DNA from: Psychrobacillus glaciei
GTDB taxonomy: Bacteria > Bacillota > Bacilli > Bacillales_A > Planococcaceae
NCBI RefSeq assembly: GCF_008973485.1
Contig: NZ_CP031223.1
Coordinates: 2,976,001-3,040,000, forward strand
Direction of reading: 5' to 3'
Length of the DNA stretch: 64,000 bases
Below the pieces are notes generated by a model. That model made no database searches. It had not been told where the DNA came from and saw nothing but the letters and a program-made list of their open reading frames with translations. Below are positions 9,970 to 18,497 of this stretch, in pieces (position 1 is the first letter of the stretch; each line of letters starts with the position of its first letter). Made by a program: the position numbers and the translations under genes.

Positions 9970-10085
9970 AGCACAGTCTCCTTTATTATTCATAAAAAAT
10001 ATGGTATTAAGAGAGTATATTCACCTCCTCTATCAAAAAAGAACCAATAAAAATAACTTCGGGACAAGTTTGTAGAAACAAAAAT

Positions 10086-10119
10086 AAGCTGTCTCAAGGG
10101 ATTACCCTTAGGACAGCTT
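10086..10119 (-). terminator. Hairpin terminator behind the anti-sigma gene
   Basis: Inverted repeat AAGCTGTC...GACAGCTT with an inner GGG/CCC pair and a short ATTA loop, in AT-rich flanks. It lies between the EPS operon start and the 3' end of the anti-sigma gene, and can isolate the two minus-strand units. Confidence 0.75.
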
Positions 10120-10158
10120 AAAATATTATTTTAAAGTATTATAAACGGAATTATTAGA

Positions 10159-11079
10159 TTATTTTATAATGCTTTTTGCAATTGGCAATAGCTCTTTCTT
10201 TTCATCAAAATTTTCGTCAGTGAGATTAGCTATTATTTGTACAAGCATTGTTTTTGAGTCGGCTTCTTTAACAAAAAGGATTGTTTGTTCTTTCTTGTTA
10301 ACTATGAAGTCTACTCCTTCTTCTGTTATCATTGTGTAGCCTTCCAAAATTTTTGTTGTCATCATTCCAGCTGAGGGTTGCAAAATTATTTGAATTCCTC
10401 CAAAATCATTTTCATTTTCCTTATACATAAGTGTTACATAATCTACGTTGTTAGAAAATTCACCTTCCTTCGTTATATATTTTAAATTATTTTCTTTAGC
10501 TTCCTTATACATTTCTTCCGCAACTACTTCTGGATCATGATCAGCAATTTCATAATATACTGTACCTTCTGTAAAAGTATAATTATTTATTAAGCTCTCC
10601 GGGAATACAAGAGACCCTTTATAAAAATCTGGTATTTTTTCTCGCGTCAGAATTTTTTCACCATTACTTCTCCATGTTAATATGGTAGCTCCTAGTTCTT
10701 CATATTCATCAACTGATAAAAAATATTGGAATTTTCCATCTGGCACTGCCTTATTTAGCTTATCTTGTATATTAATATTTTTACTTTGGTATTCTACCCT
10801 TTTTTTCTCATCGTCTTCCATCGTTTTTACGACAAAAATTTCTTCACCTTCGGAATTAAAAAGCTTCCATCCGGTATATTGCATGGCTGTAGCTATAGAT
10901 GCAGTTAAAAATATCGAAAGCAAAATAGCGATAAATGACGCTCTCAAACAAAGTGGTTTATACGTTTTTTTACGTTCAATTAGTTTATTCTTTAGCGAAT
11001 CTCTATGCTCTATCTGTGGGACGGCTTGGCTTTTCAAACGTATTTCAAACTCTTCATACGTTTTGATTTTATTGTCCAT
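10159..11079 (-). CDS. Putative membrane-anchored anti-sigma factor
   Basis: 306 residues. A cytosolic N-terminus of about 45 residues (KIKTYEEFEIRL...) is followed by one membrane segment (SFIAILLSIFLTASIATAM) and a large outside domain of unknown type. The start overlaps the end of the ECF sigma gene by 11 bp, which is the usual arrangement of a sigma and its anti-sigma. The outside part has a repeated TEEG/TKEG-type pattern but no domain I can name. Function rests on position and topology; there is no clear zinc-binding HxxxCxxC motif. Confidence 0.6.
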   Translation of the reverse strand: MDNKIKTYEEFEIRLKSQAVPQIEHRDSLKNKLIERKKTYKPLCLRASFIAILLSIFLTASIATAMQYTGWKLFNSEGEEIFVVKTMEDDEKKRVEYQSKNINIQDKLNKAVPDGKFQYFLSVDEYEELGATILTWRSNGEKILTREKIPDFYKGSLVFPESLINNYTFTEGTVYYEIADHDPEVVAEEMYKEAKENNLKYITKEGEFSNNVDYVTLMYKENENDFGGIQIILQPSAGMMTTKILEGYTMITEEGVDFIVNKKEQTILFVKEADSKTMLVQIIANLTDENFDEKKELLPIAKSIIK

Positions 11080-11599
11080 TATCTGATCTCCTTTCTATTA
11101 TTTTTTGGATTTTCGCTTTTATTCGTTCAAATCGTTTTCTAGCATTAGGAATACTAATTTCTAAAATAGACGCTATTTCTGTAAAATCTTTATCTTCTAT
11201 TATTCTTAAAACGATTAATGCTCTCTCTTTTGGTTTCAATTGGGCCAATATGTAACTTAATTCGAAGTCACTATAATCACCGCTACTGTCAGTTTCTTTT
11301 TGTAATCTTCCCTTTTCAGCAAATGGAATAAATTCAATCATCTTTTTTCTCTTAATCTTATTTAGACAATAGTTGTACGCAATTCTATATAACCAAGCAC
11401 TGCTATTACTAATTTCCATCAGTTTCTTACTCTGAAATGCTTTAATGAATACTTCCTGTGCAGCGTCTTCCGCATCGTGCGCATTTCTCAAGATGTTATA
11501 ACAATACACATAGATTTTTTGATGGTATTCCTTTAGCAATTCCTCCACCTTCGTCTCATGCGACTCCTCGATTACATATTCCGTTACATTTGTATACAT
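11069..11599 (-). CDS. ECF-type RNA polymerase sigma factor
   Basis: 176 residues. Region 2 is seen as HQKIYVYCYNILRNAHDAED AAQEVFIKAF with the NSSAWLYRIAYN stretch. Region 4 is seen as LKPKERALIVLRIIEDKDFTEIA followed by the helix-turn-helix ISIPNARKRFERIKAKIQK. It directs RNA polymerase to a small regulon, probably in response to envelope stress sensed by the coupled membrane protein. ATG with AAAGGAGGTGCATAGACA. The neighbouring permease gene upstream is a possible target but no promoter motif was proven. Confidence 0.9.
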   Translation of the reverse strand: MYTNVTEYVIEESHETKVEELLKEYHQKIYVYCYNILRNAHDAEDAAQEVFIKAFQSKKLMEISNSSAWLYRIAYNYCLNKIKRKKMIEFIPFAEKGRLQKETDSSGDYSDFELSYILAQLKPKERALIVLRIIEDKDFTEIASILEISIPNARKRFERIKAKIQKIIERRSDNGQ

Positions 11600-11666
11600 T
11601 GTCTATGCACCTCCTTTTCTCGTCTCTATATGTAAGACAAACAACTACATTAGAATGTGACAATTA

Positions 11667-11700
11667 AAAAACACCGGATATTATAAACCGGTGTTTTTCC
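11667..11700. terminator. Bidirectional hairpin terminator
   Basis: AAAAACACCGG...CCGGTGTTTTT with a short AT loop; A-run on one side and T-run on the other. The stem overlaps the last codons of the fused permease gene, and it precedes the ECF sigma gene on the same strand, so it separates the two units. Confidence 0.8.
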
Positions 11701-13585
11701 TTTTATATTTTTTAGGTTTTTTCGATATTCCCTCTGCAATCAGATTAAAACAATAGATTAAGAGCATGAAAATCAATAAAGGTGGAATAATCATCCAAAA
11801 CTGCTTTGTTACAAAGACATCTCTCGAAATTGCTATCATCCCAGAAATCTCGGATATATCAGGCTTTAATCGATAAGGTGTATCTTCGTAATAAGCCGCT
11901 CCCCCTACAAAAATCGAAAGTATTCCTAAATGAACAAACATTTGAAGCACTTGTACAATATGCTGAGTCCAAAATAAAACTAGCTTTGTCCATAACTGTG
12001 GGTTAATATGCTTCCATATGACCCAAGTTAATGACCCCCCCATAATTACAGAGTTTTGAACATACTCTTTTTTTAAGGTTTCATTCATTTCATTTCCAAT
12101 TGAACTCGTTGTGACGGGTAAGACAATGATTGACATGATTAGAACTTGTAACACTAATCGCTCCGTTAATGTAGTATTCCAAACCCCTGTAGAATTAATA
12201 AGTACTGGAACTAATAAGATAAATACAAGCAAAGTTAATGGTAGAAAATGCATGCCATCTGCTATCGCATTTATCACTTTTCGGCTTTTATTATTCATAT
12301 AAAATACATACACAATCGCCATTATATATCCAACAACTATTCGAATCGTTGCAATTATTAATGTGAGCAGTATAGTATATTTCACACCGACTAATAACTG
12401 TTGCAAAATAGAATAACCATAAGAATCTGTCCCAAAGAATACACTTTTAGATGGGGGATGTGGTGCTTTGCTTATTAACTTTCCATCTTCATTATAAATA
12501 TAATTAATTTGATCGATTTGATCATGAAATAAAATGTTGTATAAAAAACTAATAGATAACAGCCCAAACACGATTAAAATTGGGAGGATTATGTCCCAGC
12601 GCTTAAATCGAATTCTAAATGTTGATAAGCTGATTCTTTTATTGCTAATTTTAAATAGTGAATTTAGTTGTTGACTATGTAAAAACGGCAAATTATATTT
12701 CTCAAAAATGACGTTTCTCTCTACATTTCCTTTATATACAAAATTCTCTACGAATGAATAAAAGATAAAAAATGGTGTAAACACCGATAAAAGAATAAAT
12801 GTTATACCTGTGGGGCTAAAGTCCGCTCTTAAATAATAAAGAATTCCCTTCATCCCAAATAGATATTCAATTATAACTAAAGAGGATAAAGTGAGCCAAA
12901 TAATTGACTTAGACTGAAAAAATGCACTTTTCAAGACGTTGGAACTACAATGCCTTATTAATATTTCTACCTTATTCAAACCTTTAGATTTTGCCAATTC
13001 CACATATGGCTGGTTCAACTCTTCTTTATATATCAAAAGGAAAAGTTTGAAAAACAATAATGTCGGAATAACTGATAAGCATACAATAGGGGCAACATAT
13101 ACCAAATTACCACCTAAACTATAAAAAGATAAAATCCGGTACCCAGTTGCTAAATATACTTGAACTACAACCATTTGAATCAGAAAGACGTATGAAAAAT
13201 CGGGAAATGACTCTAGAATTTTGGTTATTTGTAGAACAATTTTTTTTAACGTTCTATTCGATAACATCGTTAGAAATGCCAATAGAAGCGCAGTAATAAA
13301 AGACAACAATATAGATGAAATTAAAACAGACATAGAGTATAGATAAGGACCTTTAAAATATTCGAGGAAAGATACTTTTCCTCTCTCAATCATGGAAGTA
13401 TTAAAATAGCTCAAATACCATTTAGATGGATTTGCTATATCCTTTAATAACCCAACAAAAGTCTTGAAATACACGTGAAAATCAAAAGCATCATTTATTG
13501 TAAATAGCGTAGGTGTGCAGCTAATTAACATAATCCCTAGTAGGCCGAGCAAAAATTTAAATAAAACGCTTACAATTCTACTCAT
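11681..13585 (-). CDS. ABC transporter permease with two fused permease domains (DppB-DppC like)
   Basis: 634 residues with about a dozen hydrophobic segments in two halves. The first half has an EAA-type loop (YVELAKSKGLNKVEILIRH) around residue 195. After a hydrophilic linker at about 290-330, the second half begins at a new membrane segment and has its own loop (YVQNSVIMGGSLTWVIWKH). Oligopeptide/nickel importers normally have two separate permeases of about 300 residues, so this is a head-to-tail fusion. No ATPase or binding protein lies nearby. It follows the small membrane protein gene by 31 bp, probably in one operon. Substrate unknown. Confidence 0.75.
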   Translation of the reverse strand: MSRIVSVLFKFLLGLLGIMLISCTPTLFTINDAFDFHVYFKTFVGLLKDIANPSKWYLSYFNTSMIERGKVSFLEYFKGPYLYSMSVLISSILLSFITALLLAFLTMLSNRTLKKIVLQITKILESFPDFSYVFLIQMVVVQVYLATGYRILSFYSLGGNLVYVAPIVCLSVIPTLLFFKLFLLIYKEELNQPYVELAKSKGLNKVEILIRHCSSNVLKSAFFQSKSIIWLTLSSLVIIEYLFGMKGILYYLRADFSPTGITFILLSVFTPFFIFYSFVENFVYKGNVERNVIFEKYNLPFLHSQQLNSLFKISNKRISLSTFRIRFKRWDIILPILIVFGLLSISFLYNILFHDQIDQINYIYNEDGKLISKAPHPPSKSVFFGTDSYGYSILQQLLVGVKYTILLTLIIATIRIVVGYIMAIVYVFYMNNKSRKVINAIADGMHFLPLTLLVFILLVPVLINSTGVWNTTLTERLVLQVLIMSIIVLPVTTSSIGNEMNETLKKEYVQNSVIMGGSLTWVIWKHINPQLWTKLVLFWTQHIVQVLQMFVHLGILSIFVGGAAYYEDTPYRLKPDISEISGMIAISRDVFVTKQFWMIIPPLLIFMLLIYCFNLIAEGISKKPKKYKRKNTGL

Positions 13586-13616
13586 ATTAATACCCTCCTA
13601 TCTAACTACCAACATA

Positions 13617-13940
13617 TCAGTTGATAAAATATTCCCTATAAATGAAGAAAGAAACTGCAAGTGTAAGTAGAAAATAAATAAGAGATCCTATAAAAACGAA
13701 AGATACACTGTTTACTCGTTGAGTAAAGTCCATTTTTATACCTGTTTGACCTTGTATTAGCATATCCATTTGCCGACTCTTTGTTCCACTTTTATTTGTG
13801 ACGATATAAATTATAAATATCGCTACAATTCCAAAAGGAATCGCAATATCTATAAAACTAGCATTAAATAAAAATGTAATAATCCAATTTACAATTCCTA
13901 AACTTGCTACAGTAATTAGTAATGTAATTATTTTTCTCAT
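13617..13940 (-). CDS. Small membrane protein of unknown function
   Basis: 107 residues from the ATG at 13940, chosen because GGAGGGATATT sits right before it; an upstream in-frame ATG at 13961 has no such site. Segments near residues 4-25, 30-47 and 82-103 are hydrophobic, with a polar stretch (KSGTKSRQMDMLIQGQTG) between the second and third. I do not recognise the family. It is encoded immediately ahead of the fused permease and may be its accessory subunit or may respond to the same signal. Confidence 0.6.
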   Translation of the reverse strand: MRKIITLLITVASLGIVNWIITFLFNASFIDIAIPFGIVAIFIIYIVTNKSGTKSRQMDMLIQGQTGIKMDFTQRVNSVSFVFIGSLIYFLLTLAVSFFIYREYFIN

Positions 13941-14315
13941 AATATCCCTCCGTTTAATCAAACTAGGTTTCTTTATTTCCTAAATTCCCCTTCTTTAATT
14001 CATTTACGTTTTTATATTGAATTAGTTTCATAAATAAAAAAATTAACACTACACCCTATATTATCGAGCTGAAATGATAGCATTTTATTCTTTTTAAAAA
14101 AGACTTAAGTCCCAGTTAGTCTATGCTCATATTCCACTAAAACCGGCAAAAATTCTGATCTTCTACAGAATACAGCTACCATTTTGTTGTTAAACGGAAA
14201 AATGGAGCTTATACCATGAATCGATTTAGAACTTTTTGGCACCTCTATTGATTAGCTAATTATTCCCAAAAACATATGTGAATTAACTAAAGTTAACCAA
14301 CGAATTATATTTTAG

Positions 14316-14570
14316 AAATAGTGCGCAGTATGCCCCCTCGTGTTGCACCCGAGTGGATCTCATTCTTCGGCTCATGCAGCCCGACGCGCTCCGGCAATAA
14401 GTATCTTCATTTTCTGAAAAAATCCAATAAATGGCTGAATGAGACATATCAGGTTATGAACGCGACATACTACCCTTTGAGAGCGACAAAACCTATTCCG
14501 AGCTCAACATACATCTCTAAGCAAAGCCTTTACTTGGCATGAGGTGTGTCTATTAATGGTGCACTATTTT
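14316..14570. mobile_element. Short element with terminal inverted repeats (possible MITE)
   Basis: The ends AAATAGTGCGCA (14316-14327) and TGGTGCACTATTT (14558-14570) are near-perfect inverted repeats about 230 bp apart. The interior is more GC-rich than the flanks and has no convincing gene, although a 73-codon open frame exists. Size and structure fit a non-autonomous miniature element. No flanking duplication was established. The rest of 13962-15028 is otherwise intergenic apart from the adjacent GC-rich repeat. Confidence 0.4.
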
Positions 14571-14630
14571 AATGTTGAGCATATGCCTTAATATTGTAGG
14601 ATAATCGCACTGATTAGCTAGCAAACTTCC

Positions 14631-14820
14631 TTGGATTGGAGCGTCAGGCAGCTATTCCAGACGGAGGTCAACAGGATGTTGGTTACGAAGGCGTTGCCAC
14701 ACGATGTGACGCTCTAAGCCTTCGTTCCTCGGAGACAGATGAGCTATCACAAACGGCGCGCATGCGAGGGTGCTGGCTCATCACTCCCCCCGAGGAAAGT
14801 GTCCGCCTAGAGCGGAAATA
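14631..14820 (+). repeat. GC-rich interspersed repeat, copy A
   Basis: Starts with a TTGGATTGGAGCG-type head and ends with GAGGAAAGTGTCCGCC...AGCGGAAAT. The interior holds ACAGGATGTTGGTTACGAAG followed by GCGTTGCCACACGATGTG, shared with copy D at 50.8 kb, and a GATGAGCTATCACAAACG stretch shared with copy B. GC content is far above the surroundings. A 62-codon frame inside it is not believable as a gene. Confidence 0.8.
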
Positions 14821-15028
14821 TTAGCGGCTACTAAGTCGTACTATTTCTGAAGTGTACCAAGTAAACCGATAATGTGTTTATGCAAATGGATTCTATGGAC
14901 CCTTTTTTGCTGAAATGTAAGAAAATAGTTAATCGACAGACGTGCTTTTTGGTATTTATTCTTACTCGTGTTAGCATACTGGGACTGGCTATCAGCGATT
15001 GATTATACAAAATTTTTGAAGGAAGATT

Positions 15029-16015
15029 ATGAATTGTATGTATGATGTTGTTATTATTGGTGGGGGGCCATGTGGGTTATCAACGGGGCTTGCTCTTCAA
15101 GAAAAAGGTCTTTCTTATGTAATTATTGAAAAAGAGGCGATTGGCAATTCTATAGTCAATTGTCCATTACATATGACTTTCTATAGTACATCCGATCGTT
15201 TAGAAATTGGCAATATACCTTTTCTCTCTCAAGATGTACGTCCTTCTCGAAATGAGTTACTAAAATATTATCGCTTAGTATCAGAGAGGCAAGATATTAA
15301 TATTAGATGCTATCAAAAAGTAAATTCTATTACTAAAAATACAGCATCCTTTACTATCCACTCTGAAGATCGTGTAGGCAATGCCATTCCATACGAGGCG
15401 CGGATAATTGTTCTTGCAACTGGTATTTTCGATACCCCTAGAAAGTTAGAGGTAGCTGGAGAAAGTTTATCCAAGGTATCACATTATAATAAAGAGGGTC
15501 ACAATTATTTTGGATAACTTGTTACAGTCGTAGGTGGTAAAAATTCAGCGATTGAAGCTGCGATTGATCTTTATCGTAACGGTTCCTATGTTACACTTGT
15601 ACACCGTGGAGAAACTGTCCTAGAAGGCATTAAACCATCCTTGCTCTTGGATATGCGTAACCTCCTAAAGAAAGAACAAATAAACTTTTATCCGAATTCA
15701 ACCATTGCAAATATAGATGAAACAACCATTAGTATAATATCTTCCAATGGAACAGTTTCCATACAAAATGACTTTTTTTTTCCCCTCATGGGGTATCAGC
15801 CTAATACTTCATTGCTCCAAAGTATCGGTATTCAAACCGACTTTTCTACGCTAGTTCCTTCATTTAATCCTAAAACACACGAATCCAATGTCAAAAACAT
15901 TTTTCTTTCTGGAGTTGTAACTGGTGGTATTACCAATAGTGTGTACATTGGAGATGTACTATTTCACGGTTTGAAAATTGCAGAAGAAATTGCGCAACGC
16001 CTTTCCTATGTATAA
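15029..16015 (+). pseudogene. ypdA: YpdA-family bacillithiol disulfide reductase, interrupted by an in-frame stop
   Basis: The frame starts MNCMYDVVIIGGGPCGLSTG (FAD-binding GxGPxG) and runs to YNKEGHNYFG, then TAA at 15515-15517, then continues unbroken as LVTVVGGKNSAIEAAIDLY, the NADPH-binding GGxNSAxExA motif. YpdA proteins have Gln in the equivalent NYFGQ position, so CAA to TAA fits. Total length with read-through is about 328 residues, normal for the family. If the stop is real, bacillithiol recycling by this enzyme is lost or another copy exists. AAGGAAGATT precedes the ATG. Confidence 0.85.
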
Positions 16016-16021
16016 TTCATT

Positions 16022-16063
16022 AAAGGCTCTACCAATCACATTCATGTAATTGGTAGAACCTTT
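16022..16063. terminator. Bidirectional terminator between ypdA remnant and glsA
   Basis: AAAGGCTCTACCAAT...ATTGGTAGAACCTTT, a 14-bp stem with a loop of about 10 bases and A/T runs on both sides, between two convergent genes. Confidence 0.85.
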
Positions 16064-16066
16064 ATC

Positions 16067-17068
16067 CTAGAAAATACTTAAATCCCATGTATCTGCAATC
16101 TTTTTCAACAACATAACACCCGCTACACTGCTTCCATATTCGTCAATAGCTGGTCCGTAAATGCCAATTCCGCATCCTTCTTGGAAAGGAAATTCTTCAT
16201 TTCTAACACGTGGAGGAACGGCTGACATTATCCCACCGGATACTCCCGTTTTTGCTGGTATTCCAATATAAGCAGCAAATTTACCAGAAGCATTATAAAC
16301 CCCACAAGTCAGCATTAAACTTTTAGCTAATCTGGCTACTTCTTTAGGAAGAACTTGTTCCTTTCGGATTGGATGATATCCATCCTGTGCCAAGATTAAT
16401 CCTATTATAGCGATGTCTTCCGTAGTTACTTCAAGCGAACATTGTTTCAAATATACTTCTAAAGCTTCCTCAACCTCTATTTCTAAATAGCCTGTTTCTT
16501 TTAAATAATAGGCTAAAGCTCTATTTCGATTTGCTGTTTGCCATTCTGAGACAAATACTTCCTCATTTAATGAAGGTCGTTTCCCAACCATTTTCTCCAT
16601 TAATAAATAGATAGATTCTAATTTTTCTTGTGGAGTTTGTCCTGGAAGAATGGCAGAAACTGTAATTGCTCCCGCATTAATCATCGGGTTAAATGGCTTT
16701 CCTGGCTTATGCATTTCTAAACGAATAATGGAGTTAAATGGATCACCAGTTGGTTCTAAATCCACTCTATCTAATACATAAGGAATACCATGGTGCATGC
16801 ATGCGGCGATAAAACTGATAACTTTGGAAATACTTTGTAAAGTAAAAGGAACATTCCAATCACCAGACTTTATCATAGTACCATCTGGCCCTATAATGGA
16901 GATACCTAAATTGGAAGAGTTGACCTTCTCTAAAGCTGGGATGTAAGAAGCATTTTTACCTTCCTTAGAAAAGGTACGATAATGCGCCACCCAGTCATCT
17001 ATATTATTCATATTTTGATTTTCTTTTTGAATACTCGAATCATCAATCATTTTTTCCATATTATCCAT
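16067..17068 (-). CDS. glsA: Glutaminase
   Basis: 333 residues of the serine-dependent beta-lactamase-like glutaminase family, converting glutamine to glutamate and ammonia. The nucleophile motif is SISK (Ser-x-x-Lys) in FTLQSISKVISFIAA near residue 80. Other landmarks are PFNPMINAGAI, the SLEVTTEDIA region, and KTGVSGGIM near residue 270. The protein is about 25 residues longer than usual at the N-terminus (MDNMEKMIDDSSIQKENQN). That suggests either an extension or a later true start near the MNNIDDWV methionine. Convergent with the ypdA remnant. Confidence 0.93.
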   Translation of the reverse strand: MDNMEKMIDDSSIQKENQNMNNIDDWVAHYRTFSKEGKNASYIPALEKVNSSNLGISIIGPDGTMIKSGDWNVPFTLQSISKVISFIAACMHHGIPYVLDRVDLEPTGDPFNSIIRLEMHKPGKPFNPMINAGAITVSAILPGQTPQEKLESIYLLMEKMVGKRPSLNEEVFVSEWQTANRNRALAYYLKETGYLEIEVEEALEVYLKQCSLEVTTEDIAIIGLILAQDGYHPIRKEQVLPKEVARLAKSLMLTCGVYNASGKFAAYIGIPAKTGVSGGIMSAVPPRVRNEEFPFQEGCGIGIYGPAIDEYGSSVAGVMLLKKIADTWDLSIF

Positions 17069-17222
17069 CCCTCTACCATGAAGTTGCTGCGTTACTGTTC
17101 ATAAATTGATTCTGTTTTCTTAATATAGAATAGAACAACATTCAAAAAATTACTATCAATATTATTAAATAAAAGAAAATGCTTGAAAATCAGTCTTCGT
17201 CTTACATGCAAAGTGCAATATC

Positions 17223-17270
17223 AAAAAAAAAAGTTACAATGACCACTAATTGCGGTGATTGTAACTTTTT
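17223..17270 (-). terminator. Terminator behind the mgtC unit
   Basis: AAAAAGTTACAAT...ATTGTAACTTTTT with an inner CACCG/CGGTG pairing, T-run on the minus strand. It begins at the stop codon of the small ORF at 17269-17370. A close relative of the hairpin sequence recurs at 20354-20404. Confidence 0.85.
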
Positions 17271-17370
17271 ACTCCCGATAATCGCATGCACTCATTTGAA
17301 TGTCACTAAAAAGGGAAGAGACAGTGCCATTTGAAACCGAATGAAAATATTCTAATACGTTAAAATTCAT
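17269..17370 (-). CDS. Possible 33-residue small protein in the mgtC operon
   Basis: ATG at 17370 with AGGAAGAC directly upstream, 11 bp after the mgtC stop codon. The reading frame (MNFNVLEYFHSVSNGTVSS...CDYRE) ends at TAA exactly where the terminator stem begins. The product is polar with one Cys and no membrane segment. Spacing, ribosome site and the tight terminator support real translation, but the length is too small for sequence statistics to prove it. MgtC is regulated by small peptides in other bacteria (MgtR); this one is not a membrane peptide and no homology is claimed. Confidence 0.45.
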   Translation of the reverse strand: MNFNVLEYFHSVSNGTVSSLFSDIQMSACDYRE

Positions 17371-17381
17371 GTCTTCCTATC

Positions 17382-17858
17382 CTATTCTCCATCGCTATCA
17401 TCTTCTTCTGTTTCTCTTGATGGTAATATTCCCATTTTCTCCACAAGTCTTGGTAGGTTCATCGCAATAAACATTAATATTGCAGTAATAATAGCTAAAT
17501 CATATGCCCCATAACCTATTGTTAAACCAACACAAGCCGTTATCCAAAGATTCGCAGCGGTGGTAAGACCACGTTTTACATTATCCTTATCTAACCAAAT
17601 AACACCTGCACCAAGAAATCCAATCCCGCTTATTACTTGAGCGGCTAACCGCATAGGATCATTACCTTCTCCTTGATTTAATGTCGAAAGAATCATTGCA
17701 AGTGTTGATCCCAAACAGACTAATATATGCGTTCTAATCCCCGCAGGCTTATTCTTAATAGCCCTTTCCAAGCCAATTAAAAATCCTATAAACGTCGCGA
17801 CAATTAGTCTAATATATAAGTCAATATGTGAATCGAATAATGATGTAATAAAATTCAT
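17382..17858 (-). CDS. MgtC/SapB family membrane protein
   Basis: 158 residues with five hydrophobic segments. It has the family signature FIGFLIGLERAIKNKPAGIRTH near residues 23-44, then ISGIGFLGAGVI and RGLTTAANLWITACVGL. These are inner-membrane proteins linked to magnesium shortage, envelope homeostasis and, in pathogens, survival in macrophages; the biochemical activity is unsettled. It lacks the soluble C-terminal ACT-like domain of enterobacterial MgtC, as is usual for Bacillus forms. AAAGGAGTAATGCACA precedes the ATG. I see no magnesium riboswitch in the 250 bp upstream. Confidence 0.9.
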   Translation of the reverse strand: MNFITSLFDSHIDLYIRLIVATFIGFLIGLERAIKNKPAGIRTHILVCLGSTLAMILSTLNQGEGNDPMRLAAQVISGIGFLGAGVIWLDKDNVKRGLTTAANLWITACVGLTIGYGAYDLAIITAILMFIAMNLPRLVEKMGILPSRETEEDDSDGE

Positions 17859-18017
17859 TGTGCATTACTCCTTTCATTAATTTCATTGCTTCACCAATAC
17901 CTTTTTTAATAAGATTTACTTCTATTAACAAAATTAATCTATATACTTTTATTTCTATAAAAGATTTCTAAAACATTTTATAATGCCATGAACATTTATA
18001 TGCTTCATTAAAACGAA

Positions 18018-18046
18018 AAAACTGCCGAAATACATTTTCGACAGCT
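18018..18046 (-). terminator. Hairpin terminator
   Basis: On the minus strand CTGTCGAAA...TTTCGGCAG followed by a T-run. It lies behind the small zinc-ribbon protein gene. Confidence 0.65.
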
Positions 18047-18118
18047 CTATCTATACATGTATTAAAGCACTGAAACAATTCAAAACGGAGATAGATACTT
18101 TCTATAAATTCACAAAAT

Positions 18119-18328
18119 TTAACGAGACGGCCTAGGTGCTAAACAATCTGTACATTTTTTCTGATTGTTACCTTTAAATTTAGTGAAAGTTTTTTCAAAA
18201 TTATTTCCGCAAGAGCATTTAAATAGAAGTTTTTGCGAGTATCCTATATATTCTTTTGACAGTAATACACTATCTGAATTCTTCGTGACATACTCACGGA
18301 TACTTTCTATAGTCCATTTTTTATTCAT
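18119..18328 (-). CDS. Small zinc-ribbon-like protein of unknown function
   Basis: 69 residues from the ATG at 18328, which has CGGAGGTGTC before it; the longer frame upstream lacks a site. A WTIESIREYV helix is followed by FKCSCGNNFEKTF and KCTDCLAP, giving two Cys pairs (CxC, CxxC) that could bind zinc. Similar short C-x-C/C-x-x-C modules occur in mobile-element proteins and homing-endonuclease accessory domains, but I cannot assign a family. Basic C-terminus (PRPSR). It probably forms a single-gene unit with the terminator behind it. Confidence 0.55.
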   Translation of the reverse strand: MNKKWTIESIREYVTKNSDSVLLSKEYIGYSQKLLFKCSCGNNFEKTFTKFKGNNQKKCTDCLAPRPSR

Positions 18329-18497
18329 ATTGACACCTCCGACAGCGTTTCCGAATACGACAAAAGGAGAGGTTTCGGAAACCTTTATTTCAATTAGGTC
18401 CATAACTTTCTAATCTACCTAAGTTCACTATTATACCATTATTTCAATAAATTTTTAAACCTTGTTCTATTTGTTTGCCACACTACAACGAAAATAC

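Noticed and set aside
14321-14542. 73-codon ORF in the inverted-repeat element
   Set aside because: No ribosome site, lies within the MITE-like repeat and has a non-protein-like composition.
14636-14824. 62-codon ORF
   Set aside because: It is the sequence of GC-rich repeat copy A read through; no start signals.
17859-18118. Magnesium-sensing (M-box) riboswitch before mgtC
   Set aside because: None of the conserved M-box blocks is present.
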